NCBI RefSeq assembly: GCF_011440395.1
Contig: NZ_JAAOIX010000001.1
Coordinates: 1,076,680 to 1,140,679 of the forward strand
Direction of reading: 5' to 3'
Length of the DNA: 64,000 bases
Source of the DNA: Pseudomaricurvus alcaniphilus
GTDB lineage: Bacteria > Pseudomonadota > Gammaproteobacteria > Pseudomonadales > Cellvibrionaceae
Under the pieces are notes generated by a model. The model was given only the letters and a program-made list of their open reading frames with translations. It was not told where the DNA came from and did not search any database. A program made the translations under genes and the position numbers. This document shows positions 9,204-19,932 of this stretch, in pieces (within the stretch, counting starts at the first letter, position 1; every line of letters starts with the position of its first letter).

Positions 9204-9541
9204 TACTGGTAACAGTAGCTGTTTTTATCTATTAAAGCCGGCTTATATCATTCTCTCGTAGGTGTGGTCTGGCGTTCCAGAATATATAGATTTGGAGCAC
9301 TTACTGGATCCCCGCCTGCGCGGGGATGACATTAAAAAGTGCAATGGCGGCGCGGGAATAACGTTAAAAAGTGCAATAGCGCGGCACGGGGATAACGTTA
9401 AAAAGTGCAATGGCGCGGCACGGGGATAATGTTAAAAAGTGCATTGGCGGCGTGGGGATGACGTTAAAAAGCGTAGTGGCGGCGTGGGGATGACGCTTAA
9501 AGTGCAATCGCGGCGCCGGGTGGCGCCGCAGGGTTGACGAC
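9204..9541. other. Intergenic region with minisatellite
   Basis: This 338-bp gap separates the DUF4399 gene from the convergent merR-like gene. Apart from the tandem repeat at 9322-9517 it carries a short palindrome at about 9309-9325 (CCCCGCCTGCGCGGGG), of a type common in proteobacterial intergenic DNA. I see no gene in it. Confidence 0.7.
9322..9517. repeat. Tandem repeat, six units of 32-34 bp
   Basis: Six adjacent imperfect copies start at 9322, 9354, 9388, 9422, 9454 and 9486. Each reads approximately GGGGATRACGTTAAAAAGTG followed by CAATGGCGGCGC or the two-base-longer CAATGGCGCGGCAC. Copies are contiguous without unique spacers, so this is a minisatellite and not a CRISPR array. It lies at the 3' sides of two convergent genes. 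Confidence 0.95.
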
Positions 9542-9901
9542 TCAGGGCTGGTTCAGCACCCGCAGCACGTCTTCTAGTTCTTTGATCATCTGGGTGACCA
9601 GTTGTGCAAACTGGCCGGCGTCCTGCTGGGCGCCCTCTCCACTCATCTGCTGGCGAGCACCACCAATAGTAAAACCCTGATCGTATAACAGTGCACGAAT
9701 CTGGCGGATGGTGATGACATCCTGGCGCTGGTAGTAGCGGCGGTTGCCGCGGCGCTTGACTGGCGCCAACTGGGGGAATTCCTGCTCCCAGTAACGCAGT
9801 ACGTGCGGTTTGACTGCACACAACTCACTGACTTCGCCGATGGTGAAATAACGCTTGCCCGGGATGACCGGGAGCTCGTCGTTATTGCTTGGTTCCAGCA
9901 T
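9542..9901 (-). CDS. MerR family transcriptional regulator
   Basis: This 119-residue protein has a MerR-type winged helix-turn-helix at about residues 17-85 ([22 protein letters not shown], then [12 protein letters not shown]) and a short coiled-coil tail. It lacks the cysteine effector pocket of metal-sensing MerR proteins. It is the conserved small MerR gene found after ihfA in many gammaproteobacteria; its targets are not known. Its start overlaps the 3' end of ihfA by 20 bp, so the two are co-translated. Confidence 0.9.
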   Translation of the reverse strand: MLEPSNNDELPVIPGKRYFTIGEVSELCAVKPHVLRYWEQEFPQLAPVKRRGNRRYYQRQDVITIRQIRALLYDQGFTIGGARQQMSGEGAQQDAGQFAQLVTQMIKELEDVLRVLNQP

Positions 9902-10184
9902 AGGTTTCTACTTTTGCTTTTAGTTTTTGGCCGGGCCGAAAGGTCACCACGCGGCGGGCGGAAATGGGGATTTCCTCGCCGGTTTTCGGGTTGCGACCGG
10001 GGCGCTGGGTCTTGTCGCGCAGGTCGAAATTACCGAAACCGGAGAGTTTGACGTGCTCGTTGTTTTCCAGCGAGGTGCGAATCTCCTCGAAAAACAACTC
10101 CACCAGCTCCTTGGCTTCACGCTTGTTAAAGCCCAGCTCTTCGTACAGCATTTCCGCCAAATCGGCCTTGGTCAGCGCGGTCAT
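9882..10184 (-). CDS. ihfA: Integration host factor subunit alpha
   Basis: This is the 100-residue DNA-bending subunit that pairs with IhfB (also encoded here, 46682-46981). The start [18 protein letters not shown] and the arm signature [12 protein letters not shown] followed by [13 protein letters not shown] are diagnostic. It follows pheT by 33 bp on the same strand, the standard pheST-ihfA arrangement. Confidence 0.98.
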   Translation of the reverse strand: MTALTKADLAEMLYEELGFNKREAKELVELFFEEIRTSLENNEHVKLSGFGNFDLRDKTQRPGRNPKTGEEIPISARRVVTFRPGQKLKAKVETYAGTKQ

Positions 10185-10217
10185 GAAGAACGCCCCCTGT
10201 CTGCCCGGTTTGTTGCA

Positions 10218-12617
10218 CTATCTCAGGCTAGCGTTAAACTTTTCCCCCAGTGCGGCGACTACATCACTGACTGAGGCGTTGATTTCGTCCTCATTAAGAG
10301 TGCGCGATGGATGCTGATACGTCAAGCCCAGAGCCACACTTTTTCTATGTGGATCAATGCCTTTGCCAACATAAACGTCAAATACCTTTAAGTTTGTGAG
10401 ACAGGTCCCGGCGGCGTCTTCGATGGCTTTGGCCAGTTCCGCCACGGCCAGCTGGCGGTCGACGATGACGGCGATGTCGCGGCGCACTTCCGGGAATTTG
10501 GACAGCGGCTCGAACTTCGGCAGGCGCGCACTGGCGATAGCGGCGCGGGTAATCTCGAACAACAGCGGTGGCTGGGGCAGGTCCAGCTTGCTCTGCAGCT
10601 GCGGATGCAGGGCGCCCACGTAGCCCACCACCTCGCCGTTGCGGCTGATCGCTGCGGTTTGGCCGGGGTGCAGGGCCGGGTGTTTGGCGGGGGTAAAGCT
10701 GAAGCTGGCGGGGTCAGCCAACAGGGCCAGTACCGATTCCACGTCACCCTTGATATCAAAGAAATCCACCTTCTCAGTCGCGCTCGACCAGGACTCCTCC
10801 ATGCGGGCACCGTAGATCAAACCGGCCAGCATTGGCTCCTGGCGCAACTTGCCCAGGTCTTCGCTGCCACCGACAAAGCGCAGGCCGGACTCGAACAGAC
10901 GCACCCGCTGCTGCTGGCGGTGCAGGTTGTGCTGCAGAGCAGTGACCAGCCCCGGCCAGAGGCTGGTGCGCATCACCGCGAGGTCGGCACTGATGGGGTT
11001 TTGCAGCGCCACCGGTGCATTGTCCGGGTCAAACATTGCCGACAGCCCGGGCTCCACAAAACTGTAGGTGATGGCCTCGCGGTAGCCGCGCGCCACCAGC
11101 TGGCTGCGCACGGCACCCAGGCCGACCTGGGCTTCTTCCCGCATGGGGATGGTCAGGTCGCCCTGCAGGCTGGTGGTGGGCAGGCGGTTGTAGCCGTAGA
11201 TGCGCGCCAACTCTTCCAGCAGGTCCTCTTCAATGGCGATGTCGAAGCGGTAGCTGGGCACACGGAAACTCCAGCCATCGGCGCTGGTGTCCGCCAGCTC
11301 CAGCCCCAGGCGAGTGAGAATATCCACCACCTCGGCGTCGTCCATCTGGAAGCCGAGCCCGGATTCGATCCGCGCCCGACGCAGTTTGACTGTACCTATG
11401 GCCGGCACGTGCTCGTTTTCCACCAGCAGCAGCGGGCCGGGCTGGCCGCCGACGATGTCCAGCAGCAAGCGGGTAGCGCGCTCCACCGCCTGCTCCTGCA
11501 ACTGGAAATCCACCCCGCGCTCAAAGCGGTGGGAGGAGTCGGTGTGCAAACCGTAGCTGCGGGCCTTGCCGGCCAGGGAGATGGGGTGAAAGAACGCACT
11601 CTCCAGGAAGATGTCGGTGGTCGCTTCACTCACCGCAGACTCGGCACCACCCATAATGCCGGCCATGGCCAGCGCCTTGTCGCTGTCGGCAATGACCATG
11701 GTGGTGTCGGTCAACTCCACTTCCTGGTCGTTGAGCAGGGCCAGCTTTTCCCCTGGCGTCGCCATGCGCACGGTAATTTCACCGCTCAGTTTGGCCAGGT
11801 CAAAGGCGTGCATGGGCTGGCCCAGCTCCAACAGCACATAGTTGGTGACATCGACTACGGCGTCGATGGAGCGCAAACCGGCACGGCGCAGCTTTTCCTG
11901 CAGCCACAGGGGGCTGGGAGCGCTGACATCGACGCCGCGGATGACCCGGCCGGCGTAGCGCGAACAGGCCTCACCGGCCCGCAAGTTAACAGCAAAAATG
12001 TCGTCGATAACGGCGGCCACCGGGGCGATTTCCGGCGCTACCACCGGCAGGCGATTGAGTACACCCACGTCCCGGGCGATGCCCTTGACCGACAGGCAGT
12101 CGCTGCGGTTGGGGGTCAGGTCCACTTCGATGCACTGGTCGTTCAGGCCCAGGTAGGTTCTCAGGTCGGCGCCCACCGGGGCATCCGCGGCCAGCTCCCA
12201 CAGGCCGCTGTCGTCCTCGCCCATTTGCAGTTCGGTCTGGGCGCACAACATGCCGAAGGATTCCACTCCGCGCAGCTTGGCTTTCTTGATCTTGAACGGC
12301 TTACCGTCGTCCCCCGGCGGCAAACTGGCGCCGACGGTGGCAAAGGGAATCTTGATCCCCGGGCGGGCGTTGGGGGCGCCGCACACCACCTGCATAACTT
12401 CACTGCCGTTACCGGCCACCTTGCAGACCCGCAGCTTGTCGGCGTCCGGGTGCTGCTCGGCCTCCAGGATCTCACCCACAACCACGCCGCTGAATTCCCC
12501 GGCCACCGGCTCTACCGCGTCCACTTCCAGGCCGGCCATGGTAATTTGCTCGCACAACTCGGCGGTGCTGAGGTCGGGGTTTACCCATTCGCGCAACCAC
12601 TGTTCACTTAACTTCAT
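10218..12617 (-). CDS. pheT: Phenylalanyl-tRNA synthetase beta subunit
   Basis: The 799-residue beta chain of the alpha2-beta2 PheRS charges tRNA-Phe in the cytoplasm. The N-terminal start MKLSEQWLREWVNP is followed by a tRNA-binding EMAP-like domain (about 40-150) and B3/B4 editing and B5 domains. The C-terminal ferredoxin-fold anticodon-binding domain begins at about residue 705 (FPEVRRDIAVIVDR). Length equals the family norm. It lies 76 bp downstream of pheS. Confidence 0.98.
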   Translation of the reverse strand: MKLSEQWLREWVNPDLSTAELCEQITMAGLEVDAVEPVAGEFSGVVVGEILEAEQHPDADKLRVCKVAGNGSEVMQVVCGAPNARPGIKIPFATVGASLPPGDDGKPFKIKKAKLRGVESFGMLCAQTELQMGEDDSGLWELAADAPVGADLRTYLGLNDQCIEVDLTPNRSDCLSVKGIARDVGVLNRLPVVAPEIAPVAAVIDDIFAVNLRAGEACSRYAGRVIRGVDVSAPSPLWLQEKLRRAGLRSIDAVVDVTNYVLLELGQPMHAFDLAKLSGEITVRMATPGEKLALLNDQEVELTDTTMVIADSDKALAMAGIMGGAESAVSEATTDIFLESAFFHPISLAGKARSYGLHTDSSHRFERGVDFQLQEQAVERATRLLLDIVGGQPGPLLLVENEHVPAIGTVKLRRARIESGLGFQMDDAEVVDILTRLGLELADTSADGWSFRVPSYRFDIAIEEDLLEELARIYGYNRLPTTSLQGDLTIPMREEAQVGLGAVRSQLVARGYREAITYSFVEPGLSAMFDPDNAPVALQNPISADLAVMRTSLWPGLVTALQHNLHRQQQRVRLFESGLRFVGGSEDLGKLRQEPMLAGLIYGARMEESWSSATEKVDFFDIKGDVESVLALLADPASFSFTPAKHPALHPGQTAAISRNGEVVGYVGALHPQLQSKLDLPQPPLLFEITRAAIASARLPKFEPLSKFPEVRRDIAVIVDRQLAVAELAKAIEDAAGTCLTNLKVFDVYVGKGIDPHRKSVALGLTYQHPSRTLNEDEINASVSDVVAALGEKFNASLR

Positions 12618-12648
12618 AGACTCTTCTAACTCTTTCCGTCTGTCTGGA

Positions 12649-12666
12649 TTGCCGCCGCGGCGGCAA
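12649..12666. repeat. Perfect 18-bp palindrome between pheS and pheT
   Basis: The sequence TTGCCGCCGCGGCGGCAA is a perfect inverted repeat in the 76-bp pheS-pheT gap. As RNA it could only form a very tight hairpin. It may be a protein-binding site or REP-like remnant; no function can be assigned. Confidence 0.6.
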
Positions 12667-12693
12667 TAACGATAACTCTGGCTGGCGCCGGAC

Positions 12694-13707
<1,014 letters not shown>

Positions 13708-13781
13708 TCAGGACTCCACCTAATCAAAATTCTGTGTCGGCGCCCAGGGCGCACGGGGGCTGCGGCTCTGCCTCACTCCCC

Positions 13782-13815
13782 AAAAAAAAAGGAGGAACTG
13801 CTACCAGCCCCTCCC
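13782..13815 (-). terminator. Rho-independent terminator between rplT and pheS
   Basis: On the minus strand a GC-rich imperfect hairpin (GGAGGGGCTGG against CAGTTCCTCC) is followed by a run of nine T. It ends the thrS-infC-rpmI-rplT transcript, or partially attenuates it ahead of pheST. No pheM-like leader peptide with clustered Phe codons fits between rplT and this hairpin. Confidence 0.8.
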
Positions 13816-13843
13816 CTTGTCTGTGTCAGACAGACCTGATAAA

Positions 13844-14200
13844 TCAGGCCAAGGCTGCTTTTGCCTGAGCAACTACAGCCGCAAACGCTACCTTGTCGTG
13901 CACGGCCAGATCGGCCAGAACGCGACGGTCGAGTTCGATATTTGCTTTTTTCAGACCAGCGATCAAACGACTGTAGCTCATGCCTTCGACACGAGATTGA
14001 GCGTTGATACGGGTAATCCACAAAGCGCGGAAGTTACGCTTTTTAACGCGACGGTCGCGATAGGCGTATTGTCCAGCTTTGATGACTGCCTGCTTGGCAA
14101 CCCGGAAGACGCGCGAGCGTGCACCGTAGTAGCCTTTGGCCTGCTTTAAGATTTTCTTGTGACGACGACGCGCCTCTACACCACGTTTTACACGAGCCAT
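13844..14200 (-). CDS. rplT: Ribosomal protein L20
   Basis: This is a 118-residue 50S subunit protein needed for early assembly. The sequence begins [20 protein letters not shown] and carries the conserved [23 protein letters not shown]. It sits 40 bp after rpmI in the infC-rpmI-rplT operon. L20 is known in other bacteria to repress this operon through rpmI leader RNA. Confidence 0.99.
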   Translation of the reverse strand: MARVKRGVEARRRHKKILKQAKGYYGARSRVFRVAKQAVIKAGQYAYRDRRVKKRNFRALWITRINAQSRVEGMSYSRLIAGLKKANIELDRRVLADLAVHDKVAFAAVVAQAKAALA

Positions 14201-14240
14201 GGTTTAATTCCTCTAAAAATGAATGTCGTTAACAGGCCAA

Positions 14241-14435
14241 TTACTTGGCGCGCAGCATGCGATCTACTGCTGGTACGTCCGCTGCATTCAGCGTGCTGGT
14301 ACCGCGCAATTGACGCTTGCGTTTGGTCGACATCTTGGTGAGGATATGGCTCTTGAAAGCGTGCTTGTGCTTATAACCAGCGCCGGTTTTCTTGAAGCGC
14401 TTGGCAGCGCCACTGTGTACTTTAGCTTTTGGCAT
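14241..14435 (-). CDS. rpmI: Ribosomal protein L35
   Basis: This is a 64-residue 50S ribosomal protein, [20 protein letters not shown] at the N-terminus and very basic throughout. It lies between infC (161 bp upstream) and rplT (40 bp downstream) on the same strand. Confidence 0.99.
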   Translation of the reverse strand: MPKAKVHSGAAKRFKKTGAGYKHKHAFKSHILTKMSTKRKRQLRGTSTLNAADVPAVDRMLRAK

Positions 14436-14514
14436 GAGTAACTCTCTTTCAATTGAACACTGGGTGTTCAGTTAATAAATACACCTATGAGAAGCCGCCC
14501 GGCTGTGCTCGATT

Positions 14515-14532
14515 CCCGGCCTTAAGACCGGG
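14515..14532 (-). promoter_or_regulatory. GC-rich hairpin in infC-rpmI leader
   Basis: CCCGG/CCGGG with an eight-base loop lies in the 161-nt space between infC and rpmI. In E. coli this region holds the L20 operator that controls rpmI-rplT. The position fits, but I cannot show that this hairpin is the operator. Confidence 0.3.
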
Positions 14533-14596
14533 CTCAATACAGCAGGCTTTTCTATTTAAGTGCCATCCAAAGTAACCTAGGCAGCTAAAAGCCCGA

Positions 14597-15139
14597 TCAC
14601 TTTCTCTTTTTGGGGGCAATAACCATCAGCAGCTGACGACCTTCCATCTTCGGATACTGCTCAACGGTGCCCAGCTCTTCAAGGTCGGTTTCGATGCGTT
14701 TCATCATCTCCATGCCGAGCTCCTGGTGAGCCATTTCGCGGCCTCGAAATCTCAGTGAGATTTTGACCTTGTCCCCGTCTTCCAGGAAACGTGTAAGATT
14801 ACGTAACTTAATCTTATAGTCTCCAATGTCCGTCCCTGGGCGAAATTTCATTTCTTTGACCTGCTGCTGCTTCTGCTTTTTCTTGGCAGCGGCTTTGGTC
14901 TTTTTGATATCAAACAAGTGTTTGCCGTAATCCATGACCTTGCAAACGACGGGCTCGGTATCGCCGGCCATTTGCACCAGATCCAAATTGGCACTCTGCG
15001 CCTGCTCTAGCGCTACTTCCAAGGATACTATGCCAACCTGGCTGCCGTCCGCGCCTATCAATCGGACCTCTTTAGCTTCTATCTGGTCATTGATGGGCGG
15101 CTTCTTGGAACGTCCTCTGGAATTATCTTGGTTGATAAT
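14597..15139 (-). CDS. infC: Translation initiation factor IF-3
   Basis: IF-3 checks start-codon pairing on the 30S subunit. The N-domain ([25 protein letters not shown]) and C-domain ([20 protein letters not shown]) are complete. There is no ATG/GTG start. The frame opens at two consecutive ATT codons (15142 and 15139) followed by ATC, downstream of AGGAG. I chose 15139 because it lies six bases from AGGAG; 15142 would add one residue. Rare ATT/ATC starts are the known device by which IF-3 limits its own synthesis. thrS ends about 38 bp upstream. Confidence 0.96.
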   Translation of the reverse strand: MINQDNSRGRSKKPPINDQIEAKEVRLIGADGSQVGIVSLEVALEQAQSANLDLVQMAGDTEPVVCKVMDYGKHLFDIKKTKAAAKKKQKQQQVKEMKFRPGTDIGDYKIKLRNLTRFLEDGDKVKISLRFRGREMAHQELGMEMMKRIETDLEELGTVEQYPKMEGRQLLMVIAPKKRK

Positions 15140-15177
15140 AATCTTCTCCTATAATTTGACTCGCATAAAAGCGTAGC

Positions 15178-17100
15178 CTACAACGACGAGCGGCCGCGAC
15201 GTGCGACGTCTGCGGCCAAGTGTTCTGCGAACGCTTCTAGACTCATCGAACCCAGGTCTTCACCAGTGCGTGTACGCACACTGACTGACCCTGTTTCTAC
15301 TTCCCTATCGCCCACGGTGAGCAGGTAAGGGATCTTCTGAATTGTGTGCTCGCGGATTTTAAAGCCGATCTTCTCATTTCTCAAGTCAGAAATGGCCCGA
15401 AAACCCTTGTAACGCAATGTTTCTTCTACTTTTTTCGCGTATTCCGCCTGTTTGTCGGTGATATTGACCACCACCGCCTGTTCCGGCGCCAGCCAGGCCG
15501 GAAATGCGCCCTCGCAGTTTTCGATCAGAATGCCGATAAAGCGCTCGAACGAACCCAGGATGGCGCGGTGCAACATCACCGGCGTCTGCCGTGAACCGTC
15601 CTCGGCCACGTACTGGGCGTCGAGCCGACCGGGCATGGAGAAATCCACCTGGATGGTGCCGCACTGCCAGACCCGGCCGAGGCAATCCTTGAGGGAAAAC
15701 TCGATCTTGGGGCCGTAGAAGGCGCCCTCTCCGGGCAGGTATTCAAAGTCCAGCTGTTTGGCGGTCAAGGCGTCGGCCAGGGCTTTTTCCGCCTTGTCCC
15801 ACACCTCGTCACTGCCCACCCGCTGCTCCGGGCGCGTGGAGAGCCGAATAATGACCTCGTCGAAGCCGAAATCGGCGTACACCTGGTAGAGCAAATCGGT
15901 AAAGATCGATACCTCGCTCTGAATGGCATCCTCGGCGCAGAAGATATGGGCGTCATCCTGGACGAAGCCCCGCACCCGCATCAACCCCTGCAGGGTGCCG
16001 GAGGCCTCATTGCGGTGGCAACTGCCGAACTCCGCCAGCCGCAGAGGCAGGTCGCGGTGGCTCTTCAGGCCCTGGTTGAACACCTGGATATGACAGGGGC
16101 AGTTCATGGGCTTGACCGCGTAGTCGCGGTGCTCGGAGTGCACGGTGAACATGTTTTCCCGGAACTTGTCCCAGTGACCGGAGCGCTCCCACAGGGACCG
16201 GTCCACCACTTGCGGGGTCTTGATCTCCTGGTAGCCGTTGTCGCGCTGCACCTGGCGCATATACTCTTCGATGGCGGTGTAAATGGCCCAGCCCCGCGGG
16301 TGCCAGAACACCATGCCCGGCGCCTCTTCCTGCAGATGGAAGAAGTTGTATTTCTTGCCCAGCTTGCGGTGGTCGCGCTTGACCGCCTCCTCGAGAAACT
16401 TCAGGTGCGCCTTGAGCTGCTTCTTGTCGGCAAAGGCCACGCCGTAGATGCGCTGCAGCATCTTGTTGTCGGAGTCACCGCGCCAGTAGGCGCCGTTGAC
16501 GGTCATCAGCTTGAAGTGATGACAGAAGCTCATATTGGGCACGTGCGGGCCGCGGCACATATCCACGTATTCTTCGTGGTGGTAGAGACCCGGCTGCGCA
16601 TCCTTGGGGATATCGCGATCGAGAATCTCCAGCTTGTAGGATTCCTCCCGCTCGGCAAAGGTCTGGTAGGCCTCGCCCCAGCTGACTTTCTTTTTCACCA
16701 CCGGGTAGTTGCTCTTGGCCAGTTCCAGCATGCGCTTTTCCAGCGCTGCCACATCCTCTTCGGTGAGCTTGTGCTCCAGGTCCACGTCGTAGTAAAAGCC
16801 GTGCTCGATGGTGGGGCCGATGGCCATCTTGACCCCGGGCCACAGCTGCTTGATGGCGTGGCCGAGCAAGTGGGCACAGGAGTGGCGGATAACTTCCAGC
16901 CCGTCTTCGTCGCGGGAAGTGAGGATACTCAGCTCCGCGTCTTCGGTGATCAGGTCACAGGCATCGACCCGCTCGCCATTGACGCGCCCGGCAATGGTGG
17001 CCTTGGCCAGCCCGGGGCCGATATCAGCAGCCACATCGAGCACAGAAACGGGGCGATCGAATTCGCGGCGGGAGCCGTCAGGAAGGGTAATTACAGGCAT
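15178..17100 (-). CDS. thrS: Threonyl-tRNA synthetase
   Basis: The 640-residue product has a TGS domain (1-62), an editing domain with HxxxH-type zinc residues ([16 protein letters not shown], about 72-88), the class II catalytic core ([13 protein letters not shown] and [18 protein letters not shown]) and a C-terminal anticodon-binding domain ([19 protein letters not shown]). It is first in the thrS-infC-rpmI-rplT series on the minus strand. Confidence 0.99.
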   Translation of the reverse strand: MPVITLPDGSRREFDRPVSVLDVAADIGPGLAKATIAGRVNGERVDACDLITEDAELSILTSRDEDGLEVIRHSCAHLLGHAIKQLWPGVKMAIGPTIEHGFYYDVDLEHKLTEEDVAALEKRMLELAKSNYPVVKKKVSWGEAYQTFAEREESYKLEILDRDIPKDAQPGLYHHEEYVDMCRGPHVPNMSFCHHFKLMTVNGAYWRGDSDNKMLQRIYGVAFADKKQLKAHLKFLEEAVKRDHRKLGKKYNFFHLQEEAPGMVFWHPRGWAIYTAIEEYMRQVQRDNGYQEIKTPQVVDRSLWERSGHWDKFRENMFTVHSEHRDYAVKPMNCPCHIQVFNQGLKSHRDLPLRLAEFGSCHRNEASGTLQGLMRVRGFVQDDAHIFCAEDAIQSEVSIFTDLLYQVYADFGFDEVIIRLSTRPEQRVGSDEVWDKAEKALADALTAKQLDFEYLPGEGAFYGPKIEFSLKDCLGRVWQCGTIQVDFSMPGRLDAQYVAEDGSRQTPVMLHRAILGSFERFIGILIENCEGAFPAWLAPEQAVVVNITDKQAEYAKKVEETLRYKGFRAISDLRNEKIGFKIREHTIQKIPYLLTVGDREVETGSVSVRTRTGEDLGSMSLEAFAEHLAADVARRGRSSL

Positions 17101-17216
17101 GTTACATCCTAAGCGTCAGTGGTGACCCCTACGTAAGGCCACGTGATTATTTGTGAGCAGGGGATTATAAAGAAGTGGGCCGGCGCTGGCTACGTGCGAT
17201 CAGGCCAGCGCTCACT

Positions 17217-17267
17217 CGGTAATCGGGCTTATTCGGCAATCGGGCTTATTCGGCAATCGGGCTTATT
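17217..17267. repeat. Three 17-bp tandem repeats at purK 3' end
   Basis: Units start at 17217, 17234 and 17251 and read CGGYAATCGGGCTTATT; the last two copies are identical and the first differs by one base. The purK stop codon (17263-17265) lies inside the last unit, so the array has grown from the end of the coding sequence outward. Confidence 0.95.
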
Positions 17268-18345
17268 CGGCGCTGTCGCCTTCGACCGCCGCCTCGACCC
17301 AGTCGATCACTTCTTCGTAGCGCGGCGGCAGCAATTCTTTCAGTTCATCCAAACCCTGGATCAGGCGCTTGTCGCCACTGTGGGTAAAGGTGATGTGGCC
17401 GACCTTGCGCCCGGGCCGCACCTCTTTACCGTACCAGTAGGGTTCGGCCCCGGAAATCGCCCACCAGCGCTCGTCGTAAGGCGTGCCCAGCAGGTTGATC
17501 ATGACGTTGAGGCCTTTCACTTGCGGCTTGGCCAATGGAATGCCGGCCACCGCCCGCACATGGCTTTCAAACTGGCTGACGCTGGCACCGGCCTGGGTCC
17601 AGTGGGCGGTGTTGTGCACTCGCGGCGCCAGCTCGTTGACGATCAACTCGTCGCCGACCCGGAAACACTCCATCGCCAGCACGCCCACATAATCCAGCTC
17701 GTCCAGCAGCGTGCCCAGCATCAGCTCGGCCTTGCGCTGCAGCTTCTTCAGGCGCTGCAGCGGCGCCACCGACGCGGTCAACACGCCGTTGAGCTGCAAG
17801 GTCAGGGTCAGGGGGTAAAAATACTTGTTGCCGCTGCGGTCGCGAACGCCGACGATGGCCATCTCTTCATCAAAATTGATGCCCTGCTCGACGATTGCCA
17901 GGTTGCGCCAATCGTCGGGGATGGCGGTCGACTCGGCCTGCTTCAGCCACAACTGGCCGCGACCATCGTAGCCGCCGGTGCGGCGCTTCAGCAGCGCCCG
18001 CTCACCCAGGGCCGCGTGAATCTCGGCGGCACTGAGATTATCGTCCAACAAGCGCCAGGGCGCGGTGGCCAGGCCAAGCTGGTCCAGCAACTGCTTCTGG
18101 GTATAACGATCGGCGAGGCGGGCAAAGACATCGAGATTGACAAAATTGGGGTGAGTGGCGAGCTTTTCGGTCACCGGGGTCTGTGGCCACTGCTCGCGCT
18201 CGGCGGTCACCACGTCTTCAGGCTGCAGATCCGGCAACTGGGCCGAATCGATATCCACCGGCACCACATCCACATTCAGCGGCATGGCCGCGTGCTGCAA
18301 CATCGCGCCCAACTGGCCGTGACCCAATACCCAAACTCTGCTCAT
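17263..18345 (-). CDS. purK: N5-carboxyaminoimidazole ribonucleotide synthase
   Basis: This ATP-grasp enzyme of de novo purine synthesis makes N5-CAIR from AIR, ATP and bicarbonate. At 360 residues it begins MSRVWVLGHGQLGAML. ATP-grasp features include KRRTGGYDGRGQLWL and VNELAPRVHNTAHWTQ. It follows purE by 40 bp and the pair forms the standard purEK operon. The stop codon falls in a 17-bp tandem repeat. Confidence 0.97.
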   Translation of the reverse strand: MSRVWVLGHGQLGAMLQHAAMPLNVDVVPVDIDSAQLPDLQPEDVVTAEREQWPQTPVTEKLATHPNFVNLDVFARLADRYTQKQLLDQLGLATAPWRLLDDNLSAAEIHAALGERALLKRRTGGYDGRGQLWLKQAESTAIPDDWRNLAIVEQGINFDEEMAIVGVRDRSGNKYFYPLTLTLQLNGVLTASVAPLQRLKKLQRKAELMLGTLLDELDYVGVLAMECFRVGDELIVNELAPRVHNTAHWTQAGASVSQFESHVRAVAGIPLAKPQVKGLNVMINLLGTPYDERWWAISGAEPYWYGKEVRPGRKVGHITFTHSGDKRLIQGLDELKELLPPRYEEVIDWVEAAVEGDSAE

Positions 18346-18385
18346 CTACCTGACCTCCTCAATCTGCCTTTCAACTGCCAGCTTG

Positions 18386-18886
18386 CTACAGTAAGGACTG
18401 TACGCGCGGATCGGGAACGGAGAGCACTGCGTCGGTCTGCTCCTGGCGGAAATCGTCGATGCGCTGCCCCAACTCGTCATCGCAAGTCGCCAAAATCTGG
18501 GCTGCCATCAGACCGGCATTAAAGGCACCGGCACTGCCGATGGCCAGGGTGCCAACAGCCACGCCGCGGGGCATTTGAACAATAGACAGCAGGCTGTCCT
18601 GGCCATTGAGAGCCTTGCTCTGCACCGGCACACCCAGCACTGGCAGACGGGTCTTGGCCGCGACCATACCCGGCAGGTGGGCGGCACCGCCGGCACCGGC
18701 GATAATTACCTTAAAACCATTGCCGATGGCCGATTCGGAAAATGACATCAACTTGTCTGGCGTGCGATGGGCCGACACCACTTCAACGTGGTAATCCACA
18801 CCCAGCTTTTCCAGGATTGACGCGGCCTCGTTCATGGTGGGCCAATCACTCTTGGAGCCCATTATTATGGCGACTTTTGGCTGCAT
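18386..18886 (-). CDS. purE: N5-CAIR mutase
   Basis: This class I PurE of 166 residues converts N5-CAIR to CAIR. The motif GSKSDWPTM is at the N-terminus, with [11 protein letters not shown] and [16 protein letters not shown] further on. The ORF extends three codons further to a GTG, but that GTG overlaps the Shine-Dalgarno GAGGT, so ATG 18886 is the likely start. Confidence 0.97.
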   Translation of the reverse strand: MQPKVAIIMGSKSDWPTMNEAASILEKLGVDYHVEVVSAHRTPDKLMSFSESAIGNGFKVIIAGAGGAAHLPGMVAAKTRLPVLGVPVQSKALNGQDSLLSIVQMPRGVAVGTLAIGSAGAFNAGLMAAQILATCDDELGQRIDDFRQEQTDAVLSVPDPRVQSLL

Positions 18887-19017
18887 TTCTTGCACCTCGC
18901 TTTCGCTTTCAGTCGGGATTCACCTTCCCGGTGCGCCGCGCAAAAGCATCCAAGCGTCCGCGGCATCTGTACCCTCCAGACAATTTACTGCCAAGGGCTC
19001 GACTTTGCATCCTGCAA

Positions 19018-19045
19018 ATAAAAAAACCCGCCAATACAGCGGGTC
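19018..19045 (-). terminator. Terminator downstream of tRNA-Val
   Basis: On the minus strand CCCGC and GCGGG pair around a seven-base loop and are followed by seven T. It lies about 130 bp past the tRNA-Val 3' end and upstream of purE, so it separates the two transcripts. Confidence 0.8.
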
Positions 19046-19174
19046 TTTAATAAGCTCAATCGACAAGTACGATTGATTAATGTATTGCCGGCAACACCAT
19101 TGCGGTTACGCGGTCATTGGCAAGCCAGTTGCTATTGCCAGCTTAATACCCCGCCTCGGCGTGACATTAAAATT

Positions 19175-19251
<77 letters not shown>

Positions 19252-19439
19252 GTTGCAGATGTTGTTTCGGTTGCTGTTGTTATAGCCGCTGCCGTTTCAG
19301 TTGCAGCCCGAAAAACAAGGCGCGTACTTTACCAGCGGTTTTCAATGCTGGCAAGGCCTATTTTCAGTGCCGCACCAATTTTCCCAAAAATAGTTCAAGC
19401 CGTTGATTTAGCAGCAAAATCACGCCCACCAGCGGACGC

Positions 19440-19757
19440 TCAAAGCGCCACTTCAATCTCGGCAAAACTCATGCGCGGCTTGACGTTGGTGTAGTTGGGC
19501 ACGTCGTCGGCCACCTGCTTGCCACAGGCGGCGAGTCCGGCCTGCAGCTGCTCCTTGCTGGCGAAGATCACATCCAGTGAGGCCCAGCTGAGGTCACCGC
19601 TGCCCGGCCCTTTGCCCGGCGCCTTGCGCAACACGCTGCCGCGGTAGCCGTAATCGGCGAACAGTTGCGCGCACAGCGGCATATGCCGATCGCGGTAGTA
19701 GTCAAAATTGAACTCGCTGCCTTCGGTTTTCGGGTAGTCGACGGTCATGCAGTACAT
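19440..19757 (-). CDS. EthD family protein
   Basis: This 105-residue ferredoxin-like alpha+beta barrel protein carries FNFDYYRDRHMPLCAQLF, the YYxxxHxPL pattern of the EthD family, and VADDVPNYTNVKPRMSFAEIE at the C-terminus. Members are often encoded near catabolic enzymes and their reactions are mostly unknown. AAGGA lies seven bases before ATG. It stands alone between tRNA-Val and paaX, with 175 bp upstream. Confidence 0.8.
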   Translation of the reverse strand: MYCMTVDYPKTEGSEFNFDYYRDRHMPLCAQLFADYGYRGSVLRKAPGKGPGSGDLSWASLDVIFASKEQLQAGLAACGKQVADDVPNYTNVKPRMSFAEIEVAL

Positions 19758-19932
19758 AGTTTTATCCTTTGCTGTGGAAGCTTGATTATTTGCCTGGTGG
19801 CTTCAGGGTCAATCAATCCCCATCGCGAAGCTACCAGAGTTTATTAATGTGCCACCGTCGCAGAGACGGCGATAATAATCGTTTTCTGGTGTGCGCCGAT
19901 TTATTTCTACCGTGCCAGCGGTCGATACCGGG

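Noticed and set aside
9322-9517. Possible CRISPR array
   Set aside because: Unit length is CRISPR-like, but copies are contiguous with no unique spacers and no cas genes are present.
10605-12611. 668-codon open frame antisense to pheT
   Set aside because: It mirrors the codon pattern of a GC-rich real gene on the other strand; its composition (His/Gln/Gly-rich) is typical of shadow frames.
13708-13843. pheM-type leader peptide controlling pheST by attenuation
   Set aside because: A terminator is present, but there is no short ORF with clustered phenylalanine codons before it.
15946-17112. 388-codon open frame antisense to thrS
   Set aside because: Shadow of thrS, without domains or a ribosome-binding sequence.
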